Below are positions 8,289 through 16,594 of a stretch of DNA of 64,000 bases, piece by piece. The number at the start of each line of letters is the position of its first letter. The stretch's first letter is position 1. The position numbers were made by a program, and so were the translations under genes. This DNA is from Metabacillus flavus (GTDB lineage: Bacteria > Bacillota > Bacilli > Bacillales > Bacillaceae), in assembly GCF_018283675.1 (NCBI RefSeq), contig NZ_JAGVRK010000001.1:3100001-3164000 (forward strand). The letters run 5' to 3'. The notes below the pieces were generated by a model that was not told where the DNA came from, did not search any database, and worked only from the letters and a program-made list of their open reading frames with translations.

Positions 8289-9659
8289 ATGAAAAAAATA
8301 ACTTTAAGTTTTGTTCTTATTTTCAGCTTTTTGCTTGGCGGACACATTACTCCGGCTTCAGCAAGCGGAGAACAATTAATCATTGTAAACAAAGCAAACA
8401 ACAAATTGGCCTTTTTTAATAACGGCAAGCTTGTTCGTATTTTCAGCATAGGGACAGGCAGGAGTGATGACTTAACTCCGGAAGGAACTTTCCGGGTTGT
8501 CACGAAAATCGTAAACCGGCCTTATTATAAGGACAATATCCCAGGTGGAGATCCAAGAAATCCTTTGGGGGACAGATGGCTCGGACTTGATGCAAGAGGA
8601 ACCTACGGGACAACCTACGCAATTCACGGCAATAATAACGAAAGCTCCATCGGCCGCTATGTGAGTTCAGGCTGCATCAGAATGCATAATTCAGAAGTCA
8701 GATGGCTTTATCCTCAAGTAGAGAAAATGACTAAAGCCGTTATTTTAAAATCCAGTGAATCCTTTGAAACAATTGCAAAGAAAAACGGGTACTCTTTGAA
8801 TGCGGAATATTCACGCTATGCAGCTGCAGACGGCCAAGGAAAAATCCTTCTTCAAAAAACGGCTCAGTATCAAACGGCTGTAAATACCGGAAGCATTTCA
8901 AAAGTAAACGGATTATATGATGGATTAACGAATGAATTAAAGAAAGCAGAATCACTGATCGGCAAAGTTTCCGGTAAAAGCAACAGGGATGCATTAGGTC
9001 AAAAATACCTGACCCCTGCTAAAAGAACGGTTGAGAGAAGCATCTATGAGGTTTCACAATTTAGACTGATGAATTCAATTAAAGCAGACATTTCAGCCAA
9101 AAATAGTTCGAAAGCGGAATCGAAGCTGCAAACATTGAATCGACTTAAAAAACGTGCATTTCAGATTAAAGAAGCCGGCGGCTACCGTGCCCTTCCTGCA
9201 GTTATCAGCAGAAGCCTGGAAAGCCAGGAGGCAAACCTGTATGGAATGTTGCTGCAGATCAGAACAGCTGATTACAATAAGTCCATTACTAGCTCCAACA
9301 TTACCTCTATCGACAGACAATATAATGGAGTTTCAGCAGCTATTTCCCAAACAGAGAGACAGATTGGAGATGTGTATGGATCAGCAAACCGCGATTCTTT
9401 GCTGAAGCTTTATGTAAAACCTGCCAAAATCGCACGCGAGCGGACAATTTATCAAGTTTCCATGCATCGCTTAATGAATAAAATAGATGCACTTGTAGAA
9501 TCCGGCTCCACGTCTAAAGCAGCAGAAGAACTCCGAAAGCTGGAAAGACTTCAGAATCGTTCCATCGAAATTCAAAAGGCTCTAGGCTATCCTTTACTTA
9601 AAACAATCGATGAAAGCTTAAACAAACGTTATATTGAACTTAGTAAAAAGCTTGTCTAG
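8289..9659 (+). CDS. Secreted L,D-transpeptidase (YkuD) with duplicated C-terminal helical modules
   Basis: 456 aa. The signal peptide (MKKITLSFVLIFSFLLGG, cleavage probably after ASA) is followed by a YkuD domain at about 30-165. It contains the conserved His (AIHGNN) and the catalytic SSGCIRMHN with Ser, Gly, Cys and Arg in place. YkuD enzymes make 3-3 cross-links in peptidoglycan. The remaining 290 residues are two related helical modules, each with a YLTPAKRTVERSIYEVSQ-like or YVKPAKIARERTIYQVSM-like centre. They resemble repeats found in some surface-layer proteins and may bind the wall (inference). The start at 8289 has GGGGG 4-8 bp before it. Confidence 0.88.
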   Translation: MKKITLSFVLIFSFLLGGHITPASASGEQLIIVNKANNKLAFFNNGKLVRIFSIGTGRSDDLTPEGTFRVVTKIVNRPYYKDNIPGGDPRNPLGDRWLGLDARGTYGTTYAIHGNNNESSIGRYVSSGCIRMHNSEVRWLYPQVEKMTKAVILKSSESFETIAKKNGYSLNAEYSRYAAADGQGKILLQKTAQYQTAVNTGSISKVNGLYDGLTNELKKAESLIGKVSGKSNRDALGQKYLTPAKRTVERSIYEVSQFRLMNSIKADISAKNSSKAESKLQTLNRLKKRAFQIKEAGGYRALPAVISRSLESQEANLYGMLLQIRTADYNKSITSSNITSIDRQYNGVSAAISQTERQIGDVYGSANRDSLLKLYVKPAKIARERTIYQVSMHRLMNKIDALVESGSTSKAAEELRKLERLQNRSIEIQKALGYPLLKTIDESLNKRYIELSKKLV

Positions 9660-9686
9660 AAAACCCTTAACTAAGGGTTTTTTTTA
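9660..9686 (+). terminator. Terminator after the L,D-transpeptidase gene
   Basis: AACCCTTA/TAAGGGTT stem, then a run of T. Confidence 0.85.
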
Positions 9687-9739
9687 TGTAATCCTTTTCA
9701 AAATCATGCTTTTTACCTAATTTTTCAACTCGAAATATT

Positions 9740-9769
9740 TTGACAACGAAATAAAGATGATAGTAATAT
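9740..9769 (+). promoter_or_regulatory. Sigma-A-type promoter for the peptide transporter
   Basis: Perfect TTGACA (9740-9745) and TAATAT (9764-9769), spaced 18 bp, 28 bp before the start codon. Confidence 0.65.
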
Positions 9770-9797
9770 AGTATCTTATAAGAGGGAGGTAATTAAT

Positions 9798-11291
9798 ATG
9801 ACACCTATGGACCATGATAAAATAGCAGCAAGTGTCCCTCAAAAGGGATTCTTCGGTCATCCAAGAGGTTTATTCACCCTATTCTTCACTGAATTTTGGG
9901 AGAGATTTTCCTATTACGGAATGAAAGCTATTCTTGTGTATTACATGTATTACAGTGTTTCTAAAGGCGGACTTGGCATTGACCAATCCACCGCACTCGC
10001 TATTACCTCCATATACGGATCCCTTGTATATATGTCCGGGATTATCGGTGGATGGGTAGCAGATAGAATATTAGGATCCACCAGAACCGTCTTTTACGGC
10101 GGAATATTAATTATGTTCGGTCATATCGTACTTGCTTTACCAGGAACGTTTACTGCATTCTTAGTTTCTATGGTATTGATTGTTCTTGGTACAGGTCTGT
10201 TAAAGCCAAATATTTCAAACATTGTTGGTGACCTTTATACTGAAAAAGATGAACGCCGCGACTCAGGCTTCAGCATTTTCTACATGGGAATCAACATGGG
10301 TGCTTTCCTTTCACCTTTAGTTGTCGGAACAGTTGGAGAAATGTACAGCTTCCATTTAGGATTTGGACTTGCTGCAATCGGAATGCTTCTGGGATTAATC
10401 GTATTTGCAGCTACCAAAAAGAAGAATCTTGGACAAGCAGGTTCTTTCGTTCCAAACCCGCTGACACCTTCTGAAAGAAAGAAAACTTTCACACAAATCG
10501 GGATAGGGACAGCGATCGTCCTTATCATTGGTTTTGTATTAGCTCAGCAAGGTATTTTAACCATCGATTTATTTATCTTAATAGTAAGTATCCTTGGTAT
10601 TCTTATTCCTGCCACATACTTCATTGTGATGTATAACAGCAAAAAGACAACTGCTGTGGAAAAGTCGAGGCTGCTTGCCTACATCCCGCTGTTTATTGCC
10701 GCAATGGTATTCTGGGCAATTCAGGAGCAAGGCTCAACCATCCTGGCTGCCTACGCTGCGGAGCGCACAGCCCTGAACATCGGCGGTTTCGAATTGAAGG
10801 CTTCCTGGTTCCAATCACTGAATCCTTTATTCATCATCACATTGGCACCGTTATTTGCCTGGATGTGGATTAAGCTTGGTGACCGCCAGCCTTCAACTTC
10901 TAAAAAGTTTTCCTTCGGTTTAATTTTTGCAGGTCTTTCGTTCATTGTTATGATTTTCCCTGCTTCCATTAATGGCACAGAGTCACTTGTTAATCCATTA
11001 TGGCTCGTACTGAGCTTTTTCCTAGTCGTAATTGGAGAGCTTTGCTTGTCGCCAGTCGGACTATCGGCTACAACGAAGCTTGCACCTTCTGCTTTCTCTT
11101 CACAAACCATGAGCTTATGGTTCTTAACAAGTGCCGCAGCTCAAGCAATGAATGCCCAAGTAGTTCGATTATACAAGCCTGAAACTGAGGTTGTATATTT
11201 TGGAATCATCGGCGGATTAGCTATTGTTCTTGGTTTGATCCTCTTCATGGTTTCGCCTGCAATTCAAAGGCTCATGAAGGGTGTAAGATAA
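9798..11291 (+). CDS. dtpT: POT/PTR-family proton-coupled di/tripeptide transporter
   Basis: 497 aa with about 14 hydrophobic segments, the length of bacterial DtpT. The PTR2 signatures are clear: ERFSYYGMKAILVYYM near residue 32 (the E-x-F-x-x-Y-G type motif whose Glu takes part in proton coupling), GGWVADRILG, LGTGLLKPNISNIVGDLY, and FSIFYMGINMGAFLSPL. It imports di- and tripeptides across the cytoplasmic membrane. GAGGGAGG precedes the ATG, with its own promoter upstream and its own terminator downstream, so it is monocistronic. The symbol is by family resemblance. Confidence 0.9.
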   Translation: MTPMDHDKIAASVPQKGFFGHPRGLFTLFFTEFWERFSYYGMKAILVYYMYYSVSKGGLGIDQSTALAITSIYGSLVYMSGIIGGWVADRILGSTRTVFYGGILIMFGHIVLALPGTFTAFLVSMVLIVLGTGLLKPNISNIVGDLYTEKDERRDSGFSIFYMGINMGAFLSPLVVGTVGEMYSFHLGFGLAAIGMLLGLIVFAATKKKNLGQAGSFVPNPLTPSERKKTFTQIGIGTAIVLIIGFVLAQQGILTIDLFILIVSILGILIPATYFIVMYNSKKTTAVEKSRLLAYIPLFIAAMVFWAIQEQGSTILAAYAAERTALNIGGFELKASWFQSLNPLFIITLAPLFAWMWIKLGDRQPSTSKKFSFGLIFAGLSFIVMIFPASINGTESLVNPLWLVLSFFLVVIGELCLSPVGLSATTKLAPSAFSSQTMSLWFLTSAAAQAMNAQVVRLYKPETEVVYFGIIGGLAIVLGLILFMVSPAIQRLMKGVR

Positions 11292-11306
11292 AGGAAATCC
11301 ATTCCA

Positions 11307-11337
11307 GATCCACCCTCTAAGGAGGGTGGATCTTTTT
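11307..11337 (+). terminator. Terminator after dtpT
   Basis: 11 bp perfect stem GATCCACCCTC/GAGGGTGGATC, loop TAAG, then TTTTT. Confidence 0.9.
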
Positions 11338-11348
11338 GCGTTATTAGA

Positions 11349-11365
11349 TGTTAGATTTTCTAACA
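11349..11365 (+). promoter_or_regulatory. TnrA/GlnR-type nitrogen box 1
   Basis: TGTTAGATTTTCTAACA matches the known TnrA consensus TGTNANATTTTNTNACA at every fixed position. It lies about 150 bp before the ammonium transporter start. In B. subtilis TnrA activates nrgAB from an upstream box during nitrogen limitation. Confidence 0.75.
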
Positions 11366-11414
11366 AACTGTATTCGCTTACATAAAAAACATTTAATTTA
11401 TTCGAAAATTCTTA

Positions 11415-11443
11415 TTGATATTCTGCTCCCTTTCACATATGAT
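11415..11443 (+). promoter_or_regulatory. Candidate promoter of the ammonium transporter operon
   Basis: TTGATA (11415-11420) and TATGAT (11438-11443) are spaced 17 bp. A weaker promoter nearer the first TnrA box (TTTAAT at 11392-11397) is also possible and would put that box near -49. Confidence 0.45.
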
Positions 11444-11461
11444 ACTTTATATAACAACTGA

Positions 11462-11478
11462 TGTCATATAAACTAACA
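11462..11478 (+). promoter_or_regulatory. TnrA/GlnR-type nitrogen box 2
   Basis: TGTCATATAAACTAACA fits the TGTNA-N7-TNACA core but lacks the central ATTTT. It lies downstream of the candidate promoter at 11415-11443, where binding would hinder rather than help transcription. Confidence 0.5.
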
Positions 11479-11515
11479 CGGAGTAATTCAATTGACTTAT
11501 GGGGAGGAATCAGCA

Positions 11516-12742
11516 ATGCAGATGGGCGATTCGATATTAATGTTTGTAGCAACTTTGCTAGTTTGGCTAATGACACCTGGTATTGCCTTATTTTACGGAG
11601 GCATGGTTCGAAGCAAAAATGTACTTAGCACAGCGATGTACAGCTTAAGCTCTATTGCTATTATTTCGGTCTTATGGATCATTGCAGGCTATTCACTTGC
11701 GTTTTCAACAGCAGGAAACCCTTTTATAGGCGGACTGGATTGGGTGGGACTTCAAGGTGTTTCTTTTGAGCCTAATCCTGATTACAGCGCCACAATCCCT
11801 CACAGCTTGTATATGATGTTCCAGCTTACTTTCGCTGTTCTCACTTGTGCAATCATCTCAGGCGCTTTCGCAGAACGTATGCGCTTCTCAGCCTTTGTAC
11901 TCTTCAGTGTTTTGTGGACCTTCCTTGTATATGCTCCTGTTGCACACTGGGTTTGGGGCGTAGGAGGATGGCTCCGCGATTTAGGTGCATTGGATTTTGC
12001 AGGGGGTAATGTAGTTCATATTTCTTCCGGTGTAGCAGGTCTTGTTTTGGCCCTTGTTATTGGAACGAGAAAAAGCAAAAATTCCGTGTCTCCTCATAAC
12101 CTTCCATTGACCTTGCTCGGCGGTGTACTCATCTGGTTCGGCTGGTTCGGCTTTAACGTCGGAAGTGCTCTTACACTTAATGATGTAGCGATGACGGCAT
12201 TCATTAATACAAATACTGCCGCAGCTACCGGAATCATCGGCTGGATTGCCGTAGAATGGCTTATCAATAAAAAGCCTACTATGCTGGGGGCAATTTCCGG
12301 GGCAATAGCTGGTCTGGTCGCCATTACTCCAGCTTGCGGGTTTGTTACTCCAACCGCCTCTATTTTAATCGGACTTGTTGGCGGAGCCGTATGTTTCTGG
12401 GGAGTTTTCTTCTTAAAAGAAAAGCTGGGCTATGATGATGCTTTAGATGCTTTCGGCTTACATGGCATAGGAGGCACATGGGGCGGAATTGCAACCGGAC
12501 TATTTGCTACCACTTCCGTGAATTCTGCGGGTGCTGACGGACTTTTTTACGGGAATGCAGGGCTATTGCTGAAGCAGCTGATTGCTATAGGCGCAACTTA
12601 TGTATTTGTTGGAGTGGTCACTTTTATTCTTATTAAAGCTGTAAGCTTTGTGGTAAGCATCCGTGCAAGTGAAGAAGAGGAATCAATGGGTCTTGACCTT
12701 ACTTTACACGGCGAAAAAGCTTATCAAGAGTCTAACCTTTAG
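11516..12742 (+). CDS. nrgA: Ammonium transporter, Amt family (NrgA-like)
   Basis: 408 aa with about 11 membrane helices. Amt hallmarks: PGIALFYGGMVRSKN, GAFAERMRFSAFVLFSVLW, APVAHWVWGVGGWL with the first pore His nearby (FAGGNVVHISSGVAGL), GFNVGSAL, and DALDAFGLHGIGGTWGGIATG with the second pore His. It forms trimeric NH4+/NH3 channels in the membrane. The ATG at 11516 has GGGGAGG 9 bp upstream; the earlier in-frame start at 11492 has no site. The PII gene 17 bp downstream and the TnrA boxes give the same arrangement as nrgAB of B. subtilis. Confidence 0.93.
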   Translation: MQMGDSILMFVATLLVWLMTPGIALFYGGMVRSKNVLSTAMYSLSSIAIISVLWIIAGYSLAFSTAGNPFIGGLDWVGLQGVSFEPNPDYSATIPHSLYMMFQLTFAVLTCAIISGAFAERMRFSAFVLFSVLWTFLVYAPVAHWVWGVGGWLRDLGALDFAGGNVVHISSGVAGLVLALVIGTRKSKNSVSPHNLPLTLLGGVLIWFGWFGFNVGSALTLNDVAMTAFINTNTAAATGIIGWIAVEWLINKKPTMLGAISGAIAGLVAITPACGFVTPTASILIGLVGGAVCFWGVFFLKEKLGYDDALDAFGLHGIGGTWGGIATGLFATTSVNSAGADGLFYGNAGLLLKQLIAIGATYVFVGVVTFILIKAVSFVVSIRASEEEESMGLDLTLHGEKAYQESNL

Positions 12743-12759
12743 GAAGCGGGGCGTAAATT

Positions 12760-13122
12760 ATGAGTGATAAATTAACCAAAATAGAAATCATCTCCCGTCC
12801 GGACCGTTTTGAAGAGTTTAAAAGGGAGCTCGTTAAAATAGGGGTTAGCGGTATAACAGTGTCCAATGTTTTCGGTGCGGGTCTTCAAAAGGGATTCACA
12901 GAGCTTTACCGGGGAGTCAAAAAAGAAATCAATATGTACGAACGGCTCAAAATCGAAATTGTTGTTTGCAAAGTTCCGGTACAGGATGTTATCGATCTTG
13001 CATGTAAAATTCTTAAAACAGGCAAGCCGGGGGACGGAAAAATCTTCATCTATGAGTTATCAAATGCAATTAAAATTCGAAATGGTGATGAAGGCTGCGA
13101 GGCTTTGCAAAATAAAGATTAA
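12760..13122 (+). CDS. nrgB: PII-family nitrogen regulatory protein (GlnK/NrgB-like)
   Basis: 120 aa, close to the usual PII length. It contains the T-loop region (GLQKGFTELYRGVKKE) with the conserved Tyr, and the C-terminal GKPGDGKIFIYELSNAIKIRNGDEG signature. PII proteins bind ATP/ADP and 2-oxoglutarate, and plug the Amt pore when nitrogen is plentiful; NrgB of B. subtilis also interacts with TnrA. Spacing to the transporter gene is 17 bp with an in-between ribosome site, so the two form an operon. Confidence 0.92.
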   Translation: MSDKLTKIEIISRPDRFEEFKRELVKIGVSGITVSNVFGAGLQKGFTELYRGVKKEINMYERLKIEIVVCKVPVQDVIDLACKILKTGKPGDGKIFIYELSNAIKIRNGDEGCEALQNKD

Positions 13123-13132
13123 GAAGTTTAAA

Positions 13133-13166
13133 AGCCAATCGGATGATCCGATCGGCTTTTTTTATA
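13133..13166. terminator. Shared terminator between nrgB and the gas vesicle operon
   Basis: Stem GCCAATCGGAT/ATCCGATCGGC with TTTTTTT on the plus side and TTTT on the minus side. It lies at the 3' ends of two convergent operons. Confidence 0.75.
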
Positions 13167-13229
13167 GGATTAAACATCATTACTGGTTTATTTCGTCCAG
13201 CCATTACTAACGTTTTTACAAAAGAGCTC

Positions 13230-13607
13230 TTAGTCTTCAGAGATTTTACCAATGAAGAAGCCATCTGTCTGATCCAGTCTACCTCTCCATAAAAACTCGC
13301 TTTTTGAAGGAGTCGGCTTGCTGTCTCCGCAATAGATCCTCGTATCCTTAAGATGGATAAACGTAACATCCTCTGCCTGTTCAACGTTTTGCTTGCTTGC
13401 ATCCAGCAATTTTTCACTAATTGCTTTCGAGAGGTCATTTCCCCCCTCGAACTTCCCGCTCATTTCTTCAAAATATTCTCTCGCTGATACGAGCGTCCCG
13501 GTAATAAGAGAACCCTTCATGTTTAATGTAATATCAAGTGAGAAATCATGCTTATTTGCCGCATGCGTCAGCATTTCTAAAATGCTATCCTTTGAGTTTC
13601 CACTCAT
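13230..13607 (-). CDS. gvpU: Gas vesicle accessory protein GvpU
   Basis: 125 aa. The sequence (ILEMLTHAANKHDFSLDITLNMKGSLITGTLVSAREYFEEM ... FLWRGRLDQTDGFFIGKISED, given here in parts) fits GvpU, the last gene of the Bacillus/Priestia megaterium cluster. There it is reported to affect vesicle clustering rather than shell assembly. Position at the 3' end of the cluster supports the name. AGGAGGG precedes the ATG, 25 bp after gvpT. Confidence 0.8.
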   Translation of the reverse strand: MSGNSKDSILEMLTHAANKHDFSLDITLNMKGSLITGTLVSAREYFEEMSGKFEGGNDLSKAISEKLLDASKQNVEQAEDVTFIHLKDTRIYCGDSKPTPSKSEFLWRGRLDQTDGFFIGKISED

Positions 13608-13632
13608 GGCAGGCCCTCCTCTGATTCAGTAA

Positions 13633-14481
13633 TTAGTTTGATGTTTTAACTGTATCGTCTTCGCTTTTTACGACTGTTTCACTGCTGTTCTCCGATGCTT
13701 CCTTAGCTGCAGCTGGTGCTTTCTTTACTTTTGCTGTTCTTGACCGCGCAGCTGTTTTTGCAGGGGCAGGCTTAGGTTTTTCTGTTTCAACAGTTTCTTC
13801 TTCCGTCTTAGCCTGAGCCTCTGAACCAGTTTTGCTGTCATCTTGATCATCTGTTTCATCCTGATCGCCTGTATCTGTTTCTTCCGTAGCAGCTGTATTT
13901 TTCAGCTCATTTGTTTCTTGTTTGTCATTAGTATTGTCAGTTTCATCTGTAATTGATTCGTTTTCATCATCTACAGCATTTTGAATGGATTTTTCGTTTT
14001 CTTTTTCAGAAGACGGTTCCTCTTTTTCTTCAGTGGCTGTGCTTGCTGTTTGGGATTGAGCATCCTGCTGCTCATTCTCAGCTGTTTCCTGCTCTTCAGA
14101 CTTTGATTTATCCTCTTTTTTCACAATATACAGCGCTGATTTCTTAATCTTTTCGGCTGCTTCCTGCGTTTTGGATGTGCTTTTGTCCTTCAGTGAGGAG
14201 AATTTTTCTTTCGTGCTTCCTCCGAATTGCTTGCAGCTGTCTAAAACTGAAGAAGATTGCTTTCCAATGGATGATCTCATATCTTTACCTGTTTTAGGAG
14301 CAAGAAGCAGCGTAGCACCGATTCCGGCAAGTGCTCCAACAAGTGAACCGGATACGAAATTTTTATCAACTGCCGGGCGTTTAGCTTTAGCTGTCTTATC
14401 TTGGGTTTGCTGTTTATCCTGCTTGCTATTCTCTGCTTTTACCGGTTTTACCTTGGACTGTTTTTGATTGTTTTTTTCCAT
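13633..14481 (-). CDS. gvpT: Gas vesicle protein GvpT: YtxH-like domain with long acidic tail
   Basis: 282 aa. A basic, Lys/Gln-rich N-terminus is followed at about 40-75 by a YtxH-type segment (a Gly/Ala/Leu-rich helix, GSLVGALAGIGATLLLAPKTGKDMR). The rest is a low-complexity, Glu/Asp/Thr/Ser-rich tail that turns Ala/Lys-rich near the end, probably disordered. It has the same place as GvpT in the megaterium cluster; its length is likely to vary between strains because of the low-complexity tail. GAGGA precedes the ATG. The repeat remnant at 14540 separates it from gvpJ. Confidence 0.7.
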   Translation of the reverse strand: MEKNNQKQSKVKPVKAENSKQDKQQTQDKTAKAKRPAVDKNFVSGSLVGALAGIGATLLLAPKTGKDMRSSIGKQSSSVLDSCKQFGGSTKEKFSSLKDKSTSKTQEAAEKIKKSALYIVKKEDKSKSEEQETAENEQQDAQSQTASTATEEKEEPSSEKENEKSIQNAVDDENESITDETDNTNDKQETNELKNTAATEETDTGDQDETDDQDDSKTGSEAQAKTEEETVETEKPKPAPAKTAARSRTAKVKKAPAAAKEASENSSETVVKSEDDTVKTSN

Positions 14482-14539
14482 TTCCTATTCCTCCTAGGGT
14501 TCAATTAAGTTAGCAAAATTTAAATCTATTTTTTTATTA

Positions 14540-14604
14540 AGCTCTGTTAAACTTCGCTCCAATCAACAGGTGTTAAAGAATCAACGTTATGGTTTAACAG
14601 AGCC
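14540..14604. repeat. Internally deleted copy of the GC-rich MITE-like element
   Basis: 65 bp with inverted ends AGCTCTGTTAAA and TTTAACAGAGCC and the subterminal CGCTCCAATCAACAGGTGTT, but without the GC-rich core. It is flanked by the 8 bp direct repeat TTTTATTA (14532-14539 and 14605-14612); the right copy overlaps the gvpJ stop codon. Confidence 0.75.
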
Positions 14605-14609
14605 TTTTA

Positions 14610-14927
14610 TTAAACGAGTCTTTGAGAATCCATTTTTTCTTCCAAAGATTTAATTCTTTCATTCAGGCGTTTGTTTTCTTCTTCAAGTGCCTCATTGTTA
14701 TTATTGGCTGCCTTTGAACTTAGGTAAGGATCATTCTCCCACCAGTCCATGCCTATTTCTTTTGCTTTATCTACAGAGGCAACAATCAGCCTGATCTTAA
14801 TTGTAAGAAGTTCTACATCTGCCAGGCCGATTTTGATGTCACCTGCAATGACTACACCTTTATCCAAAACCTTCTCGAGAACATCTACAATCGAACTCGA
14901 GCCGCCGTTATGCTGAATTTCATTCAC
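14610..14927 (-). CDS. gvpJ: Gas vesicle protein GvpJ (GvpA-related minor shell protein)
   Basis: 105 aa. The GvpA-like core (VLEKVLDKGVVIAGDIKIGLADVELLTIKIRLIVASVDKAKEIG in overlapping parts) ends in a WW-ENDP segment and a 35-residue coiled-coil tail rich in Glu, Asn and Lys. That tail separates GvpJ from the major shell protein; in other systems GvpJ helps to nucleate the vesicle tip. Translation probably starts at GTG (14927), which has GGAGG 8 bp upstream. The transposable remnant lies against its stop codon. Confidence 0.85.
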   Translation of the reverse strand: MNEIQHNGGSSSIVDVLEKVLDKGVVIAGDIKIGLADVELLTIKIRLIVASVDKAKEIGMDWWENDPYLSSKAANNNNEALEEENKRLNERIKSLEEKMDSQRLV

Positions 14928-14963
14928 CTTAATTCCTCCTCGCTTTGTTGGCGATCCCTATTG

Positions 14964-15272
14964 TTAAATTAAATTGCCGAGAGGGCCAAGGTCTATATTT
15001 AGATCTTCATCTTTCAGGTCAAAAATGTCTTTCATTTCTTCCATTTTTATTTCAAGGTTTGCAAGAGCAACTCCTAGATCCTCAATTTGCTGATCGGTCA
15101 GTGTGCCTCCGTCAACACGGCGGATTGCATGGCGCTCCACCAGCTGTCTTAAAAGCTCGATAACAGTCAGCACCAATTGGGCAAGACCCTGCTCTGCAGA
15201 ATCCGGATCCAGATTGATTTTTCCATTACTGCTCTGTAGTCCGGTTTTAGCGCCTGCGGGATTCTGTGACAT
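14964..15272 (-). CDS. gvpK: Gas vesicle protein GvpK
   Basis: 102 aa. It contains the GvpK signature: INLDPDSAEQGLAQLVLTVIELLRQLVERHAIRRVDGGTLT in overlapping parts, then DLGVALANLEIKMEEM. GvpK is an essential accessory protein in many gas vesicle systems; its biochemical role is not settled. The ATG at 15272 follows AGAGGAG. It overlaps the end of gvpS by 26 bp, a sign of tight translational coupling. Confidence 0.88.
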   Translation of the reverse strand: MSQNPAGAKTGLQSSNGKINLDPDSAEQGLAQLVLTVIELLRQLVERHAIRRVDGGTLTDQQIEDLGVALANLEIKMEEMKDIFDLKDEDLNIDLGPLGNLI

Positions 15273-15507
15273 AAACAAGCTCCTCTCTTTCCCGGTCCAT
15301 CTCAGTTGATGAAAGCGTGTTATTTCCGCTAGCTTCCACAAGGGTTTCAACAGCGGAAATCAAAACTCGTAAATCAAGATAAATCAAATCTATTCCGGCG
15401 ATGGAAATAATGAGATCTCCTCTCAGTACTACGCCTTTATCAAGAATAACATCAAGGATGTCGAGCAAGGATACGTCGCTGTTGTCAATTTGCTGAGGCT
15501 GATCCAT
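15247..15507 (-). CDS. gvpS: Gas vesicle protein GvpS (GvpA-family minor shell protein)
   Basis: 86 aa. GvpA-like core: VSLLDILDVILDKGVVLRGD, then ISIAGIDLIYLDLRVLISAV. GvpS belongs to the GvpA/J/M/S family and is thought to be a minor wall or tip component. The ATG at 15507 has GGAGAG 5 bp upstream. It overlaps gvpL by 23 bp upstream and gvpK by 26 bp downstream, so gvpL-S-K form a translationally coupled block. Confidence 0.85.
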   Translation of the reverse strand: MDQPQQIDNSDVSLLDILDVILDKGVVLRGDLIISIAGIDLIYLDLRVLISAVETLVEASGNNTLSSTEMDREREELVYVTESRRR

Positions 15508-16327
15508 GTTTTCTCTCCTCACCTGTCAGCAGACTTGCGAAATGATAAGGCGGCCAAGGCCCGGTTGGTTCAAACTTCCATCCAGATTCCTGATAAGCTT
15601 CCGCTGCATGCTGAATTTTTTCCTTAAATGCTGCTATCTGGTCTTTAGGCAGCAAGTAAACGCTGTTCCAGCACATTTGCTCATCCCTGCCCGTTACGTC
15701 CTGGCTCCATGTTTTCTTTACTGTATTGTCCTCGGAAAAAGGGACAAGGTCCTTATGAATTTGCTCGCAAATCCTGTTTTTCTCCAGTTCCATTTCCCGA
15801 TCGACTAGCTGATCGAGCTTTCTTTTCTCGAAATATTGTCTTCCGGGCGGAAGCTGGGCTATTTCTTCTTTCTTGGCCATAACAGTCGGATTATTTTCTC
15901 CAAACGTCTCTCTCATTTGGCTGTCATCACTGAAAATTTTCACATTCCATTCTTCCTTGCCTTCAAGATACACGAATAGTTCGAGCATGCGCTCTTTGTA
16001 CTGAGTTATCGTCTCAGTCAGGCTATCCAGTGAAGAATAGATGGTGCAGAATTTTGTCGGAATAAGTGTGTAGCCTTTTTCAAGCATCATAAGCATTTCA
16101 TGATGATGGAATGCTTTTTCGTGAAGCCATTCCATCTCATTTACTTTTTCTTTAATTTGTTCTTCGGAATATTCAGCCGGGTCAAGCTCGCAGATAACAG
16201 CTGTTACACTTCCGAACTCTACGGAGTAGCCATCATGCTCCTGATCAAATCCCTTAAAGGATGGCAATGCTGCTGCCGTTGCTTCTTCAGTAGGGATCAA
16301 CCCGTATAAATAAATTAAATTACTCAT
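15485..16327 (-). CDS. gvpL: Gas vesicle protein GvpL (GvpF/GvpL family)
   Basis: 280 aa. GvpL/F pattern: NLIYLYGLIP at the N-terminus, WLHEKAFHHHEMLMML, TLIPTKFCTIYSS, a central charged helical region (LPPGRQYFEKRKLDQLVDRE), and the terminal GPWPPYHFASL motif, which matches the GPWPAYNF motif at the same point of GvpF in this cluster. GvpF/L proteins bind GvpA and are needed for assembly. RBS GTGAGGGA lies before the ATG; gvpG ends 9 bp upstream. Confidence 0.9.
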   Translation of the reverse strand: MSNLIYLYGLIPTEEATAAALPSFKGFDQEHDGYSVEFGSVTAVICELDPAEYSEEQIKEKVNEMEWLHEKAFHHHEMLMMLEKGYTLIPTKFCTIYSSLDSLTETITQYKERMLELFVYLEGKEEWNVKIFSDDSQMRETFGENNPTVMAKKEEIAQLPPGRQYFEKRKLDQLVDREMELEKNRICEQIHKDLVPFSEDNTVKKTWSQDVTGRDEQMCWNSVYLLPKDQIAAFKEKIQHAAEAYQESGWKFEPTGPWPPYHFASLLTGEERKHGSASAN

Positions 16328-16336
16328 ATAAATCCC

Positions 16337-16594
16337 TCACTTCTCCTGCTTCAGCATCTCTTCATATTCTTCCATTTCCAGTCTTTTGGCCGTTTCATAT
16401 CTCATTAACAGCTGTTCTTCCTGCTCTTTATAAGCCTGCTCTTCTATTTCTTCCAGTTCATACATCATTTGAAGCTGGATAAGCTTTTGCTGAATCGTTG
16501 GAATATCATACAGCTCTTTATCCGCTTCTTCTTTAATCTTCTCTCCTACCTTAACCACAAGGTTCATTGGGGCGGTGAAGAGTTTATGAATCAT
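16337..16594 (-). CDS. gvpG: Gas vesicle protein GvpG
   Basis: 85 aa, helical and highly charged: LVVKVGEKIKEEADKELYDI followed by IQQKLIQLQMMYELEEIEEQ and further Glu-rich heptads. This is typical of GvpG, a small coiled-coil accessory protein that works with GvpF and GvpL. Its ATG overlaps the gvpF stop codon by 4 bp (ATGA), so translation is probably coupled. Confidence 0.88.
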   Translation of the reverse strand: MIHKLFTAPMNLVVKVGEKIKEEADKELYDIPTIQQKLIQLQMMYELEEIEEQAYKEQEEQLLMRYETAKRLEMEEYEEMLKQEK

